Assembly (NCBI RefSeq): GCF_000931935.2
Contig: NZ_AZAC01000008.1
Location: 124,001 to 188,000, forward strand
From: Dethiosulfatarculus sandiegensis
GTDB taxonomy: Bacteria > Desulfobacterota > Desulfarculia > Desulfarculales > Desulfarculaceae
Direction: 5' to 3'
DNA: 64,000 nt
In this document: positions 44,948 through 53,747 of the stretch, in pieces
Position numbering within the stretch: the stretch's first letter is position 1
Layout: each line of letters begins with the position of its first letter
Program-made: the position numbers and the translations under genes
The notes under the pieces: model-generated
The model's input: only the letters and a program-made list of their open reading frames with translations
What the model was told of the DNA's origin: nothing
The model's database searches: none

Positions 44948-45466
44948 ATGATTAATAATATGCAACAGATTAAACAACAAAGCGACATGCACGAAGAGGG
45001 CAGGGTTTTAGCCGTACAAGGCGGCCTGGCCCAGGTGGAGACCGTGCAGACCGAGGCCTGCTCCCATTGCGTGGCCAAGACCTCTTGCCAGACCATGGGC
45101 GGCGTGAAAAAACGCATGATATGGGCCATTAATGAAGCCAAGGCCAAGGAAGGGGACAGGGTGCTTCTGGCCTTGCCCAGACGCGGGGTGCTTGGCGCTG
45201 GCTTTCTGGTCTACATGGTGCCGGTTTTAGCCCTGATATTGGGCTCCAGCCTGGGGAAAATCTATGGCCCCCAGTGGGGATGGGATGAGCAGAACGCAGC
45301 GGTTTTACTTGGATTTGCCTCCCTGACCATTACCTGGCTGATACTCCGCAAGGTCTCAAAGGCGCTGGGCAGGAAAAAAGAGTTCAAGGTCAGGCTGGTG
45401 CAGGTGCTTCGCCCCAAGGACGTAGCCGCCTCTTGTCCGGCAGGCGCAGATGCTTCGGATGCTTAA
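44948..45466 (+). CDS. RseC/MucC-type SoxR-reducing protein
   Basis: 172 residues. The N-terminal domain has ACSHCVAKTSCQTMGG, the four-Cys cluster motif of RseC proteins, then two membrane helices (about 83-100 and 115-132). In E. coli RseC helps reduce SoxR; in this phylum such genes often lie near Rnf, which also reduces SoxR. Here the Rnf operon is 11 kb away. The start codon has no clear ribosome binding site. Confidence 0.85.
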   Translation: MINNMQQIKQQSDMHEEGRVLAVQGGLAQVETVQTEACSHCVAKTSCQTMGGVKKRMIWAINEAKAKEGDRVLLALPRRGVLGAGFLVYMVPVLALILGSSLGKIYGPQWGWDEQNAAVLLGFASLTITWLILRKVSKALGRKKEFKVRLVQVLRPKDVAASCPAGADASDA

Positions 45467-45495
45467 AAGCTTGTAACGTCTTTTGCCAAATGATC

Positions 45496-45529
45496 CGGCC
45501 CGGGCCAGGTTTAAGGCCCGGGCCGTTTT
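45496..45529 (+). terminator. Terminator of the rseC-like gene
   Basis: Perfect 11-base GC-rich stem (CGGCCCGGGCC), eight-base loop, then four T. Confidence 0.8.
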
Positions 45530-45575
45530 CTGATCAGGCAGTCTCTTGAAAAAGGCCGCTTTTTTTATGCTGTTT

Positions 45576-45962
45576 TCAGTTGCCGACCTGCATCAGTTCG
45601 ATCTCAATTCCGTCGGGGCCTTCCATAAACACCGCCCGCACTCCGGGGGCCGCGTCAAAGGGCTCGTTTTTGAATTTGCCGCCCTTGGCCTTTAGTTCAG
45701 CCATGGCCTGTTCCAGGTCTGCCACGGTAAAGCCGATCTGATAGGCTCCCCAGCGGGGTTCATCGGCCGGGACAGTTATGCTCAAATTTTTTGTTATGGG
45801 GGAAAAGGCGATGTTGGTGCCGCCCACCACCACCCTGACAATGGGCATGCCATTGACCTCAAACCGTTTTACAACCTCGCCGCCAAGCATTTTTACGTAA
45901 AAGTCAACCGCGCCTTCCAGATCCTGACAGCGCAGGTGAAGGTGGTCAAAACCGTATTCCAT
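45576..45962 (-). CDS. VOC-superfamily (glyoxalase/bleomycin-resistance-like) protein
   Basis: 128 residues. The two beta-alpha-beta-beta-beta modules are visible (FDHLHLRCQDLEGAVDFY; YQIGFTVADLEQAMAELKAKG), ending in FMEGPDGIEIELMQ with the metal-binding Glu. Related to methylmalonyl-CoA epimerase and lactoylglutathione lyase; a true substrate cannot be named. ATG at 45962 has AGGAG eight bases upstream, while the TTG two codons earlier is too close to it. Confidence 0.85.
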   Translation of the reverse strand: MEYGFDHLHLRCQDLEGAVDFYVKMLGGEVVKRFEVNGMPIVRVVVGGTNIAFSPITKNLSITVPADEPRWGAYQIGFTVADLEQAMAELKAKGGKFKNEPFDAAPGVRAVFMEGPDGIEIELMQVGN

Positions 45963-46012
45963 GATCAAGTCTCCTTTTTTGCCTGTCCCTTTCCGGCGGG
46001 CAGGTGCAGGTT

Positions 46013-46046
46013 AAAAAAAGCCTCCGTCCCTAAGGGACTGAGGCTT
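46013..46046 (-). terminator. Terminator of the truncated aminotransferase gene
   Basis: Fourteen-base stem with one mismatch (AAAGCCTCAGTCCC) and seven T on the minus strand. Confidence 0.85.
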
Positions 46047-46066
46047 TGAATTAACTTTTGGTTGAG

Positions 46067-46665
46067 TTATGGTCGGATTTTCTTTTCATTTAAGAATTCT
46101 TCCAAACGATCCATGGCCTTGGCAAGCTTTTCCCGCTTCAGGGTGCAGGCCAGGCGCAGGCAACCCGCACCCGAGGGGCCAAAGGCATCTCCCGGCACCA
46201 CGGCCAATTGTTTTTTGTCCAGTAATTCCAAGGCAAAATCAAGACCTTCTTGGGGAAGTCCCTTTATCCTGGGGAAGATGTAAAAAGAACCCTGGGGCTT
46301 GTGCACATCCACACCAGGCATGCCTTTTAATCTCTCATACACATATTCGCAGCGTTTGCCAAATTCAGAGGCCATTTTTTCCACCACGGCGTCGCCGCTC
46401 TTAAGCGCGGCCAAAGCGCCTCGCTGGGATATGGTGGAGGCGCTGGCGGTGTTAAAGGTCACCACCTTGAGCACACCCTTGATAAGGTCTTCCGACCCAA
46501 AGAGCCAGCCCAGGCGCCAGCCGGTCATGGCGTAGGCCTTGGAAAAAGAACCCAGAACCGAAGTCCACTCTGCCATGCCTTTTCTGGTGTAGATGCTGTC
46601 GTGGCTGGCTTCGCCGAAAATAATGCGGTCATATACTTCATCTGAGATAACGATCAGGATCGTAA
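46067..46665 (-). pseudogene. 5'-truncated class I aminotransferase
   Basis: Only the C-terminal half remains (about 200 residues): VISDEVYDRIIFG, then SFSKAYAMTGWRLGW (PLP Lys), and QGSFYIFPRIKG. The N-terminal half with the substrate and cofactor Asn is missing. On the coding strand the homology ends near 46655-46665; from there on the open frame continues for about 30 codons through the antisense of a decayed transposase, which accounts for its odd start. No missing half was found on the far side of the relic. Its own terminator is intact, so this was a functional gene until a mobile element broke it. Confidence 0.85.
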
Positions 46666-47367
46666 GCTCACAACACAGCATGAGCAGTGGATTATTGGCT
46701 TCCGCAAGTTCCACCCAGGAGGCGGAAGGATTCAAAGCGGGCTCATATGGCGTCATGGACTGAAATTGTCTCTGGCAACTATCCGTCCTAAGACGTAATC
46801 AGGCGCCTTTGCTGATCCGACCGCGACGAAAATATCATTTCGAACCCTATGAGCGTCCTATCCCGGCGATAGGGTGCAAGATGGATACATGAAGTTGAAA
46901 CCAGGCCTGTATCAATACACCGCGCTTGATGGGTGTTCGCTCTTTCTGGTTGCTGCTCTATATCCCAGACGCACAGCAGCCAATAATCTGCATTTTTAAG
47001 AAAAAGTCATGAAATAAATGTCATTCCCGGTGCGGCGGATCCAAACCGATCGAGGGGGAGAGTTTTTCGCCCAAACGGTAAAGTGGAGCGAGTTCAACAG
47101 ACTGTAATCCAAGAATTTTACGCTTTGTACGATTTGGATGACCCATAATTACAGGACCGCCTTGATGAATGGGTATTTCACTACAATTGGCTCCGTGGTC
47201 ACGGGAGTTCGAGGGGGAAGGCTCCTATAGACCGAATAACCGAACGAAGTTCCAAAACTCCTTTCACCGAAGAGGTCCAAGCTATGTACGATCCGGCAAA
47301 GGAACGCCTTAGGGAAGCAAACTACTTCCTTGATCTTCAATTGTCAAAACTGAAACGATCTCTGTGA
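46655..47367 (+). mobile_element. Decayed DDE transposase (IS481-like integrase core)
   Basis: Reading the plus strand in several frames gives a nearly continuous transposase: RKLTTQHEQWIIGFRK, then HGLKLSLATI, KPGLYQYTALDGCSLFLV, ALYPRRTAAN, RIQTDRGGEFFA (the DDE core), GKVERVQQTV, LDEWVFHYNWLRGH and finally ANYFLDLQLSKLKRSL with a stop. At least two frameshifts, several stop codons and a probable small deletion before GKVERVQ interrupt it. The family call rests on the integrase core and the HYNW motif; IS3-family ORFB is an alternative. No terminal inverted repeats or target duplications were found. Confidence 0.82.
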
Positions 47368-47410
47368 ATCGCACAGTAAAAATCTTCGCATCTTTCTTTT
47401 AACGCTTATC

Positions 47411-47458
47411 TGGCCGGCGGGTGGATCTGTCCCAGATGGATCACCCCGGCTTTTTTTG
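47411..47458 (+). terminator. Probable terminator downstream of the IS relic
   Basis: Imperfect GC-rich stem (GCCGG...GGATC against its complement, with bulges) and seven T on the plus strand. Confidence 0.5.
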
Positions 47459-47597
47459 CTGTCCAAATTTAACTTGCTGATGATCTTCGGTTTGTAACCA
47501 TGTGGAAATAAAAGAGTTTGAAACTTTGTGTCTTATAGTGATACAAGGTAACCCCCTAGTAAATCAGATGAAAATAATATCCCTATCAATATAGGTA

Positions 47598-47611
47598 TTG
47601 ACCAAAGTCAA
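47598..47611. promoter_or_regulatory. Inverted repeat upstream of tctC
   Basis: TTGAC, four bases, GTCAA. The same half-sites appear in the marR control region. Just before it lies a second palindrome, CCTAT-N4-ATAGG. Both stand about 135-160 bases upstream of the tctC start, a fitting place for regulation of the uptake operon. Confidence 0.45.
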
Positions 47612-47744
47612 ATTGGTTTTGTAGGCTGGGGCAGTTCAACGCCTGGCAGGCTGCTTCTAAACAACCTGCTGATGCCTAATAAAGATGGGATTTAGAGGCA
47701 TCAGGCTTTGGTTTCTATTTCCTTTTCGTCAAGGAGGTCCAGCA

Positions 47745-48719
47745 ATGCACAAAAAAGCCGGGAAATGGTTGACTTTGGTCGCACTTTTGGTCACTGTCTT
47801 CGCCTTGGCCCTTCCGGGCCCGGCCCTTGCTCAATTTCCCGAGAGATCAATCACCCTGATCGTGCCCTGGTCTCCCGGCGGCTCCGGTGACATGACCTGC
47901 CGCATCCTGGCTGCGCATATGAAGAAAACCCTGGGCAAGCCTGTGGTGGTGAAGAATATGCCCGGCGCAGGCTCCATGGTCGGCGCCAAGGCCCTGGCCG
48001 ATGCCAAACCGGACGGCTACACCCTGGGTTTCCTGGGCATATCCGCGGTTATCGCCCAGTACACAAGCGTCTCGCCTGTGATGATGGATCAATATCAGGC
48101 TGTGAGCGGGGTTATCAATCCGCCTCTGGTCTGCCTGGTGAACACCAAATCCAAGTTCAAGACCTTCAAAGACTTTGTGGCCTTTGGCAAGAAAAATCCG
48201 GGCAAGATTAAAAACGCCAATGCCGGTGCAGGGGTTATCGATCACCTTTATTCCAGCGAGTTCGGCAAGGTGGCCGGGATCAAATTCACCCAGGTGCCTT
48301 ATAAGGGCTGGGGCCCTTCTCTGGCCGCCCTGGCCGGAGGACATGTGGACTCCATGTTTGTGGCCATGGGCCCGGCCAAGGCCCTGATCAAGGCCGGTAA
48401 GATAAAGGCTTTGGCCATTGCGGCCGAAAAGCGCTATCCCGCCTACCCGGATCTGCCCACCATGAAGGAAATGGGGGTGGATATCACCATGCCGTTCTGG
48501 GAATCCATCGTGGTTCCCAAGGGCACTCCTGCCAAGGTGGTGGCTGCCCTGGATAAGGCCCTCAAGGCAGCCTTTGACGATCCGTCCACCAAAAAGAAGA
48601 TTAAAAATTCCGGGTTGGACGTAAGCTACATGGCCACCGCTGAGATCGTCAAGTTCCGCCAGGCCTCGGATAAAAAAGTTGAAGAAATGGTAACCGCCCT
48701 GGGGCTTAACAAAAGATAG
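47745..48719 (+). CDS. tctC: Tripartite tricarboxylate transporter, substrate-binding protein
   Basis: Periplasmic receptor of a TTT-family importer. The signal peptide (residues 1-30, ending PALA) precedes FPERSITLIVPWSPGGSGD, the hallmark of TctC/Bug proteins, and VKNMPGAGSMVGA. 324 residues. ATG at 47745 with AAGGAGG upstream; the reading from 47685 would add 20 residues in front. Ligand unknown: citrate and many other organic acids are used by relatives. Confidence 0.93.
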   Translation: MHKKAGKWLTLVALLVTVFALALPGPALAQFPERSITLIVPWSPGGSGDMTCRILAAHMKKTLGKPVVVKNMPGAGSMVGAKALADAKPDGYTLGFLGISAVIAQYTSVSPVMMDQYQAVSGVINPPLVCLVNTKSKFKTFKDFVAFGKKNPGKIKNANAGAGVIDHLYSSEFGKVAGIKFTQVPYKGWGPSLAALAGGHVDSMFVAMGPAKALIKAGKIKALAIAAEKRYPAYPDLPTMKEMGVDITMPFWESIVVPKGTPAKVVAALDKALKAAFDDPSTKKKIKNSGLDVSYMATAEIVKFRQASDKKVEEMVTALGLNKR

Positions 48720-48724
48720 CCGCT

Positions 48725-48765
48725 ATAAACCGGCAGGGCTTTTTTCAGGCCATGCCGGTTTATTT
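48725..48765 (+). terminator. Hairpin between tctC and tctB
   Basis: Eleven-base perfect stem (ATAAACCGGCA) with a 17-base loop, followed by T-rich sequence. Could attenuate transcription so the receptor is made in excess over the membrane subunits. Confidence 0.55.
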
Positions 48766-48894
48766 GTTAAGCAGGCAAGAAAACAGGGCAGGGCGTTTGG
48801 GATCCATTTTTTGCCCGGTTTCTCTGTAAGCCCTGGTCTGCGTGCGCGTATTCGTAAGGGCTTTTGCCTTTCATCACCTGGTGGGACAATTATC

Positions 48895-49380
48895 ATGACC
48901 ATGTTTTCCCGTGATTCCATAGTCACCTGTGGCTTTTGCCTGGCAATTGGAGGGGTTATATTGCAGCAATGCCACGGATTCCCCGAGACTTCGGGGCAGG
49001 GGTTCGGATCGGGCCCGGCCTTTTATCCGGAGGTGCTGGCCTGGTTGCTCATGGGCCTCGGCCTTTTAAGCCTGAGGGCAAAGCCCGGCCAGGCAGATGA
49101 TTGCGCCCCGGCTCAAAAAAAACCGGCCAGGCCCAGATACGGTCTGGTGGCCTTGATACTCGGCCTGAGTGTGGCCTATATCTTTATCCAGGATTTGCTG
49201 GGGTTTTTCCCCGCCGCCGCAATTCTGGTACTGGCCATGGCCTGGGCCGTCACTCCGCCCAAAAGCCCGGCAAGAATTTTGGCTTACCTGGTCTACACAG
49301 CCGGGCTTTTATTGGTTGTGTATCTGGTCTTCGAGTTGTTTGTGGGAATTCAGCTTCCCTGTTCCTCAGTTTGGGCGTGA
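48895..49380 (+). CDS. tctB: Tripartite tricarboxylate transporter, small membrane subunit
   Basis: 161 residues with four hydrophobic helices. The first loop contains FGSGPAFYPEVLAWLLMGLG, a common pattern of TctB. ATG at 48895 is chosen for GTGGGA at eight bases; the reading from 48811 has no membrane-protein logic at its start. It is 12 bases ahead of tctA. Confidence 0.85.
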   Translation: MTMFSRDSIVTCGFCLAIGGVILQQCHGFPETSGQGFGSGPAFYPEVLAWLLMGLGLLSLRAKPGQADDCAPAQKKPARPRYGLVALILGLSVAYIFIQDLLGFFPAAAILVLAMAWAVTPPKSPARILAYLVYTAGLLLVVYLVFELFVGIQLPCSSVWA

Positions 49381-49392
49381 AAGGACGCTTTA

Positions 49393-50880
49393 ATGGGTGT
49401 CTTTGAATTGTTAACTGCCGGTCTCGGGTCTTTCAGCGAACCATTCACCCTTTTTCTGGTGGTGGCCGGTTCTGTTTTGGGAATCTTTTTTGGGGCCATA
49501 CCCGGCCTTACCGCCACTATGGGTATGGCCATATTCATGCCCATGACCTTTGCCATGAGCGATGTGCACGGCATGGTGTTTTTGGTTGGTATTTACGTAG
49601 GCGCCTGTTATTCAGGCTCCTTGTCTTCAATTCTGGTTAATATCCCCGGCACTCCTTCTGCAATTGCCACTGGTTTTGACGGCCACACCATGGCCAAAAA
49701 AGGCAAGGCCGGCCAGGCAATTGGCTATGCCACCCTGGCAAGCGCCCTGGGCGGGTTGTTCGGGGTTTTGATTCTGGTTTTTGCCGCACCGGTCTTGGCA
49801 AGCCTGGCGCTTGAGTTCAGCGCCCAGGAATATACCGGCATAGCCCTTTTGGGGATCAGCATTGTTTCTTATATTTCCTTTGGCTCCACCATAAAGGGGC
49901 TTATCGGAGGGCTGATAGGTCTTCTCTTGGCCACAGTGGGCCAGGATGTTATCTCCGCCTATCCCAGGTTTGTCTTTGGCTCCAAAGATCTCCAGGCGGG
50001 GCTTCAGATGATACCGGTGATGGTGGGGTTCTTTGGGGTGACCGAGGTGCTGGTGAAGCTGGAGTCCGAGACGCGGGTGCAACAGGTCACCGCCAAGATC
50101 AGCAAGGTGCTGCCGAAGTTCTCCGAGCTCTTCAGGTTTGGCCCCAAGATGGCCTTTTCTTCAATAATAGGCACCTTTATCGGCGCTATTCCGGCTGCCG
50201 GAGGGGCCATCGCATCCATGGCCGCCTATGGCCTGCAAAAGCGCTTTTCCAAAGACAGTGAAAAATACGGCACCGGTATTCCCGAGGGTGTGGTTGCTGC
50301 CGAGGCTGCCAATAACGCCGCGGTGGGCGGCGCATTTGTGCCGATGCTTTCCTTGGGAATTCCCGGTGATCCCCAGACTGCAATCCTTATCGGCGCGCTT
50401 ATGATAAACGGGTTGGCCCCGGGGCCGCTTTTGTTTGCCACCAGGCCGGATATTATTTCCACCATATATCTGGGAAATGTGTTCAGTGTTGTCACCTTTG
50501 CCCTGGTGGGTCTTTTCGGGGCCAGGTATTTCGCCCGCCTGATAAAAGTGCCCAGCCACTTTCTTTTGCCCGCCATATTGCTGGCCTGCATAGTGGGGGC
50601 CTATGCCATCAGAAACACCATGTTTGACGTGTGGGTGCTTTTGGGGTGCGGCCTTTTGGGGTATCTGCTGCAGAAGATAAGCATAATGCCCGCGCCGATC
50701 ATCCTGGGTTTTGTGCTCGGCCCCATTTTAGAGGATAATTTCCGGCGCTCTTTGATCATGAGCAACGGAGACTGGTCCACCTTTGTCACCAGGCCCATCA
50801 GCCTTTTCCTTATTTTGGTAAACCTGGCCATACTGCTGGGGCCTTCTTTGTGGTCCCGTTTCAGATGCAAACCTGATTAA
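49393..50880 (+). CDS. tctA: Tripartite tricarboxylate transporter, large membrane subunit
   Basis: 495 residues, about twelve helices. The family motif is clear: GIFFGAIPGLTATMGMA near residue 30 and again IGAIPAAGGAIASMAAYG near residue 262 (two inverted halves), plus VNIPGTPSAIATGFDGH. It forms the transport channel, driven by an ion gradient, with TctB, and takes its substrate from TctC. Followed by a strong terminator. Confidence 0.95.
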   Translation: MGVFELLTAGLGSFSEPFTLFLVVAGSVLGIFFGAIPGLTATMGMAIFMPMTFAMSDVHGMVFLVGIYVGACYSGSLSSILVNIPGTPSAIATGFDGHTMAKKGKAGQAIGYATLASALGGLFGVLILVFAAPVLASLALEFSAQEYTGIALLGISIVSYISFGSTIKGLIGGLIGLLLATVGQDVISAYPRFVFGSKDLQAGLQMIPVMVGFFGVTEVLVKLESETRVQQVTAKISKVLPKFSELFRFGPKMAFSSIIGTFIGAIPAAGGAIASMAAYGLQKRFSKDSEKYGTGIPEGVVAAEAANNAAVGGAFVPMLSLGIPGDPQTAILIGALMINGLAPGPLLFATRPDIISTIYLGNVFSVVTFALVGLFGARYFARLIKVPSHFLLPAILLACIVGAYAIRNTMFDVWVLLGCGLLGYLLQKISIMPAPIILGFVLGPILEDNFRRSLIMSNGDWSTFVTRPISLFLILVNLAILLGPSLWSRFRCKPD

Positions 50881-50887
50881 TAAGTTT

Positions 50888-50934
50888 ATCCAACCCAAAG
50901 GCAAGGCTCTTGGTCGCTTGCCTTTGGGTTGGAT
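50888..50934 (+). terminator. Terminator of the tct operon
   Basis: Perfect 18-base stem (ATCCAACCCAAAGGCAAG) with an 11-base loop, eight bases after the tctA stop. There is a short T-rich tail only. Confidence 0.8.
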
Positions 50935-51034
50935 TCCTCTTAACTTCTCATTTCTGAGTGAAACAATCCTGTAAATCGAAAAAACACAGTAATTCAATAT
51001 TTTTGGGTTGAAGGTCAGTGTTTTTTCAATATAC

Positions 51035-51061
51035 TTGACAAGTCAATGATTGATAAGTCAA
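51035..51061. promoter_or_regulatory. Tandem MarR-type operator
   Basis: TTGACAAGTCAA and, 15 bases on, TTGATAAGTCAA: two near-identical dyads with TTGA(C/T) and GTCAA arms. They lie immediately upstream of the marR start, so autoregulation is likely. The first also contains a TTGACA that may be the -35. Confidence 0.65.
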
Positions 51062-51075
51062 GGAGTTTGAGGCTG

Positions 51076-51540
51076 ATGAAGTCAGATCATATAGATAAGT
51101 TTGAGCAAAGATCTCCGGGCAGGAGGCTGGGCATGCTACACCGTTTAAGCATGTCCTGCATGGCGGGCCCGCTCAAGGAGTTGGGGATATCTCGGGGAAA
51201 AGTCGGTTTTCTGATGGTTCTCTTGAGGTTTGACGGAATTGTTCAGGAAGAGTTGAGCAATCACCTGTGCATTGATCGGGCAGCCACGGCCAGGGCCCTG
51301 TTGGACATGGAGCAGGACGGGCTGGTCACCAGGAAGCCGGACCCGGAAGACCGCCGCAAAAAAAGAGTGTACTTAACCGCCAAATCACGCGCATTGCATC
51401 CCAGGTTGCTGGAAATTTTGGCCTGGCATAATGAGGTGTTGTTTACCGGTCTTTCCCCTGCGGAGGAAGACCAGTTCTTAAATATGCTGGACCGGTTGGT
51501 TGAGAATCTCAAGAAGGCCGCCCTGGGAGATAAGGCATGA
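51076..51540 (+). CDS. MarR-family transcription regulator
   Basis: 154 residues. Winged-helix core: QEELSNHLCIDRAATARALLD (recognition helix; split here as QEELSNHLCIDR and AATARALLD) then LVTRKPDPEDRRKKRVYLT, the wing with the conserved DxRxxxVxLT pattern. Probably senses a toxic or aromatic compound and controls the MFS gene that overlaps its stop (ATGA). ATG at 51076 is preferred since the upstream ATG at 51046 lies inside the operator; AAGGAG is ten bases upstream. Confidence 0.9.
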   Translation: MKSDHIDKFEQRSPGRRLGMLHRLSMSCMAGPLKELGISRGKVGFLMVLLRFDGIVQEELSNHLCIDRAATARALLDMEQDGLVTRKPDPEDRRKKRVYLTAKSRALHPRLLEILAWHNEVLFTGLSPAEEDQFLNMLDRLVENLKKAALGDKA

Positions 51541-52916
51541 AGGCATCGTTTGCCCGCAAGTGGAGCGTGCTTTTCGCTGTGGCTTCCAGTCAATTCGCCG
51601 CCCCCTTTATGCTCTCCTCTGTCGGGGTTGTTTTGCCCTCCATAGGTTTGGAGTTCCAGGCGGACGGGGTTGCCTTGAGCCTGGTGGAATCGGTTTTCCT
51701 AGGGGTCAACGCCATGTGCCTGCTTTCTTTTGGCCGGGCTTCGGACCTGATGGGGCGCAATTGGATCTTCACCCTTGGGCTCGGCATCTTCACCTTGGCC
51801 ACCATTGCCCTGGGGCTTGCCCAGGACATCCAAACCCTGATCGCCATCAGGGCCATACAGGCCTTTGGAGGGGCCATGCAGGTCTCCACCGGCCTGGCTA
51901 TTCTGTTGGAAGCCTTTTCATCCAATGAGCGGGGCAAGGTGCTGGGCATCGCCATGGCCTTTATCTACATGGGGGTTTCGGCCGGTCCTTTTCTGGGGGG
52001 CTATATTGCAGAGGTCCTTGGTTGGCGCGGATTGTTTTTCATAGGCGGGATTCCCTGTTTACTGGCGCTTGCCTTGGCCTTAAGGGCCTTGAAATGGGAT
52101 TACTTCAGGCCCGATGTCGCCTTTGATTATGCGGGCGCGTTTATCAGCATGGTCAGCATTGGCCTTTTGCTTTTCGGAGGCGCCAATGCGGACACCACAG
52201 GCGGGCTTATCGCCTTGTTTGGATTTCTGGCAACCATGGCCTTGTTTATATGGCATGAATCACGCTGTTCAAACCCCATGCTCGAGCTTGATATGTTTGC
52301 CGGGAATGCAAAATTCAGTATCGGCAACCTGCTGCAGTTCATCAATTTTGCCACAACCTTTGGGGTCGGCTTTCTTATGAGCCTTTACCTGCAATTGGGC
52401 CGCGGCATGTCCCCGGCTGAGGCTGGAACCGTTTTGCTTGTCCAGCCCCTCACCCAGACTATTCTGTCACCGGTCTGCGGCCGCCTGGCAGACCGCATTG
52501 ACTCGGAGATGCTGGTTGCCGCGGGGATGCTTTTCTGTGTGGCCGGAGTGGGCTGGGCTTCGACCTTTGACGGCTCCACTTCGCTGGTTTCCATTGTGGG
52601 AATGTTGAGCGTGCTTGGGGTTGGGGTTGCCTCTTTTGCCTCCCCGAACATGAAAACCATCATGCAAGCAATATCTCCCAAGCAATACGGCGTGGCCACG
52701 GCAGTGACCGGCCAAGTGCGCACCGTGGGCATGACCGCCAGCATGGTGGCCATCTCCATGGCCATATCCTTTATCGTCGGCGATCAAGTGCTGGATGCGG
52801 ACTCCTTCACCTCTTTTAATCAGGCAATGAAGCTGGTCTTGCAGGGAAGCTGCCTGGTTGGCGCACTCGGCATGATTGTTTCCCTTATCGTGCAAAGATG
52901 TTGCCCGGCTTCCTGA
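51537..52916 (+). CDS. MFS multidrug exporter, DHA2 (EmrB/QacA)-like
   Basis: 459 residues with 12-14 helices. Motif A-like DLMGRNWIF in loop 2-3, motif C-like GVSAGPFLGGYIAEVLGW in helix 5, and a central extra pair of helices favour DHA2. Drug or metabolite export driven by protons. Four-base overlap with marR; the two make a typical regulator-pump pair. Confidence 0.88.
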   Translation: MKASFARKWSVLFAVASSQFAAPFMLSSVGVVLPSIGLEFQADGVALSLVESVFLGVNAMCLLSFGRASDLMGRNWIFTLGLGIFTLATIALGLAQDIQTLIAIRAIQAFGGAMQVSTGLAILLEAFSSNERGKVLGIAMAFIYMGVSAGPFLGGYIAEVLGWRGLFFIGGIPCLLALALALRALKWDYFRPDVAFDYAGAFISMVSIGLLLFGGANADTTGGLIALFGFLATMALFIWHESRCSNPMLELDMFAGNAKFSIGNLLQFINFATTFGVGFLMSLYLQLGRGMSPAEAGTVLLVQPLTQTILSPVCGRLADRIDSEMLVAAGMLFCVAGVGWASTFDGSTSLVSIVGMLSVLGVGVASFASPNMKTIMQAISPKQYGVATAVTGQVRTVGMTASMVAISMAISFIVGDQVLDADSFTSFNQAMKLVLQGSCLVGALGMIVSLIVQRCCPAS

Positions 52917-53042
52917 AAACGGGGCTGACTGACCAGACCTGATCACCGGCGCCGGCATTGGCTTTCGACCTGTTAAGCCTGAGGCCGTCTGCGGGATTTG
53001 GCAGCTTTTTTGGGCGGCCTGTTTTTTTTGAACAAGCGCACC

Positions 53043-53089
53043 AAAAAAATGCCCGCCCGGGGATCTGCCGCAATGATCCCCGGGCGGGC
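53043..53089 (-). terminator. Terminator of the iorAB operon
   Basis: Perfect 15-base GC stem (GCCCGCCCGGGGATC) followed on the minus strand by seven T. It also faces the end of the MFS gene and may work both ways. Confidence 0.85.
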
Positions 53090-53153
53090 TGTACGGTCAC
53101 TTTGGTTTTTTCAGCAAGGCGGCCTGGACCGCGGGAGCCGCCTAATATTCGTG

Positions 53154-53744
53154 TCAGCCTTTGGCTGCCTTAAAGCCAAGGTCAAAAGCCAAAAGGTTTG
53201 AATCTACAAAACGTTCCTTGGTGTTTTGTTTGATCATTTTTTTGATGGAAGGAACCCCGATCGGAAGCGTGGCCTTGCCGAACAAGGCGCCCAACATCAC
53301 CATGTTCAGGGCCAGGGGGTTCTTGGCTTCTTCAGCCAGGGCCTGACCGTCAAAGGCCATCAGGTTCTTCACCTTTTTGGCAAGCGCCGCCACCGACACC
53401 TCGGGGTCCGGGTATTCGGCCTGGCCAATGGCCACGGTGAATGGAGGCATGGGCCTGGTGTTGGTGATAACCAAAGTGTTTTTGTTGGCCTTGTTCAAGG
53501 TGCGTAAAGCCTCGATTGGCTCAAATGAAACCAGAATATCGGCCTCCGCCTGGCTCACAATGGGGCTCTCCGCGCCGCCCAGAATAACGGCGCTCTCAAC
53601 CACGCCGCCGCGTTGGGCCATGCCGTGGATCTCACTGACCACCACCGGCACCTTGGAGTCCAGGGCCGCCATTCCCAAGAGGTTGCTTGCCAGGAGGTTG
53701 CCCTGGCCACCCACACCTACATTAACTATGCGCAGGATATCCAT
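53154..53744 (-). CDS. iorB: Indolepyruvate:ferredoxin oxidoreductase, beta subunit
   Basis: 196 residues of the pyruvate ferredoxin oxidoreductase gamma-type domain: IVNVGVGGQGNLLASNLL at the N terminus, EIHGMAQRGGVVESAVI in the middle. With IorA it oxidises aryl pyruvates (from aromatic amino acids) to aryl-acetyl-CoA and reduces ferredoxin, or runs in reverse. Its ribosome binding site (AAGGAGG) lies in the last codons of iorA. Confidence 0.95.
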   Translation of the reverse strand: MDILRIVNVGVGGQGNLLASNLLGMAALDSKVPVVVSEIHGMAQRGGVVESAVILGGAESPIVSQAEADILVSFEPIEALRTLNKANKNTLVITNTRPMPPFTVAIGQAEYPDPEVSVAALAKKVKNLMAFDGQALAEEAKNPLALNMVMLGALFGKATLPIGVPSIKKMIKQNTKERFVDSNLLAFDLGFKAAKG

Positions 53745-53747
53745 AGC

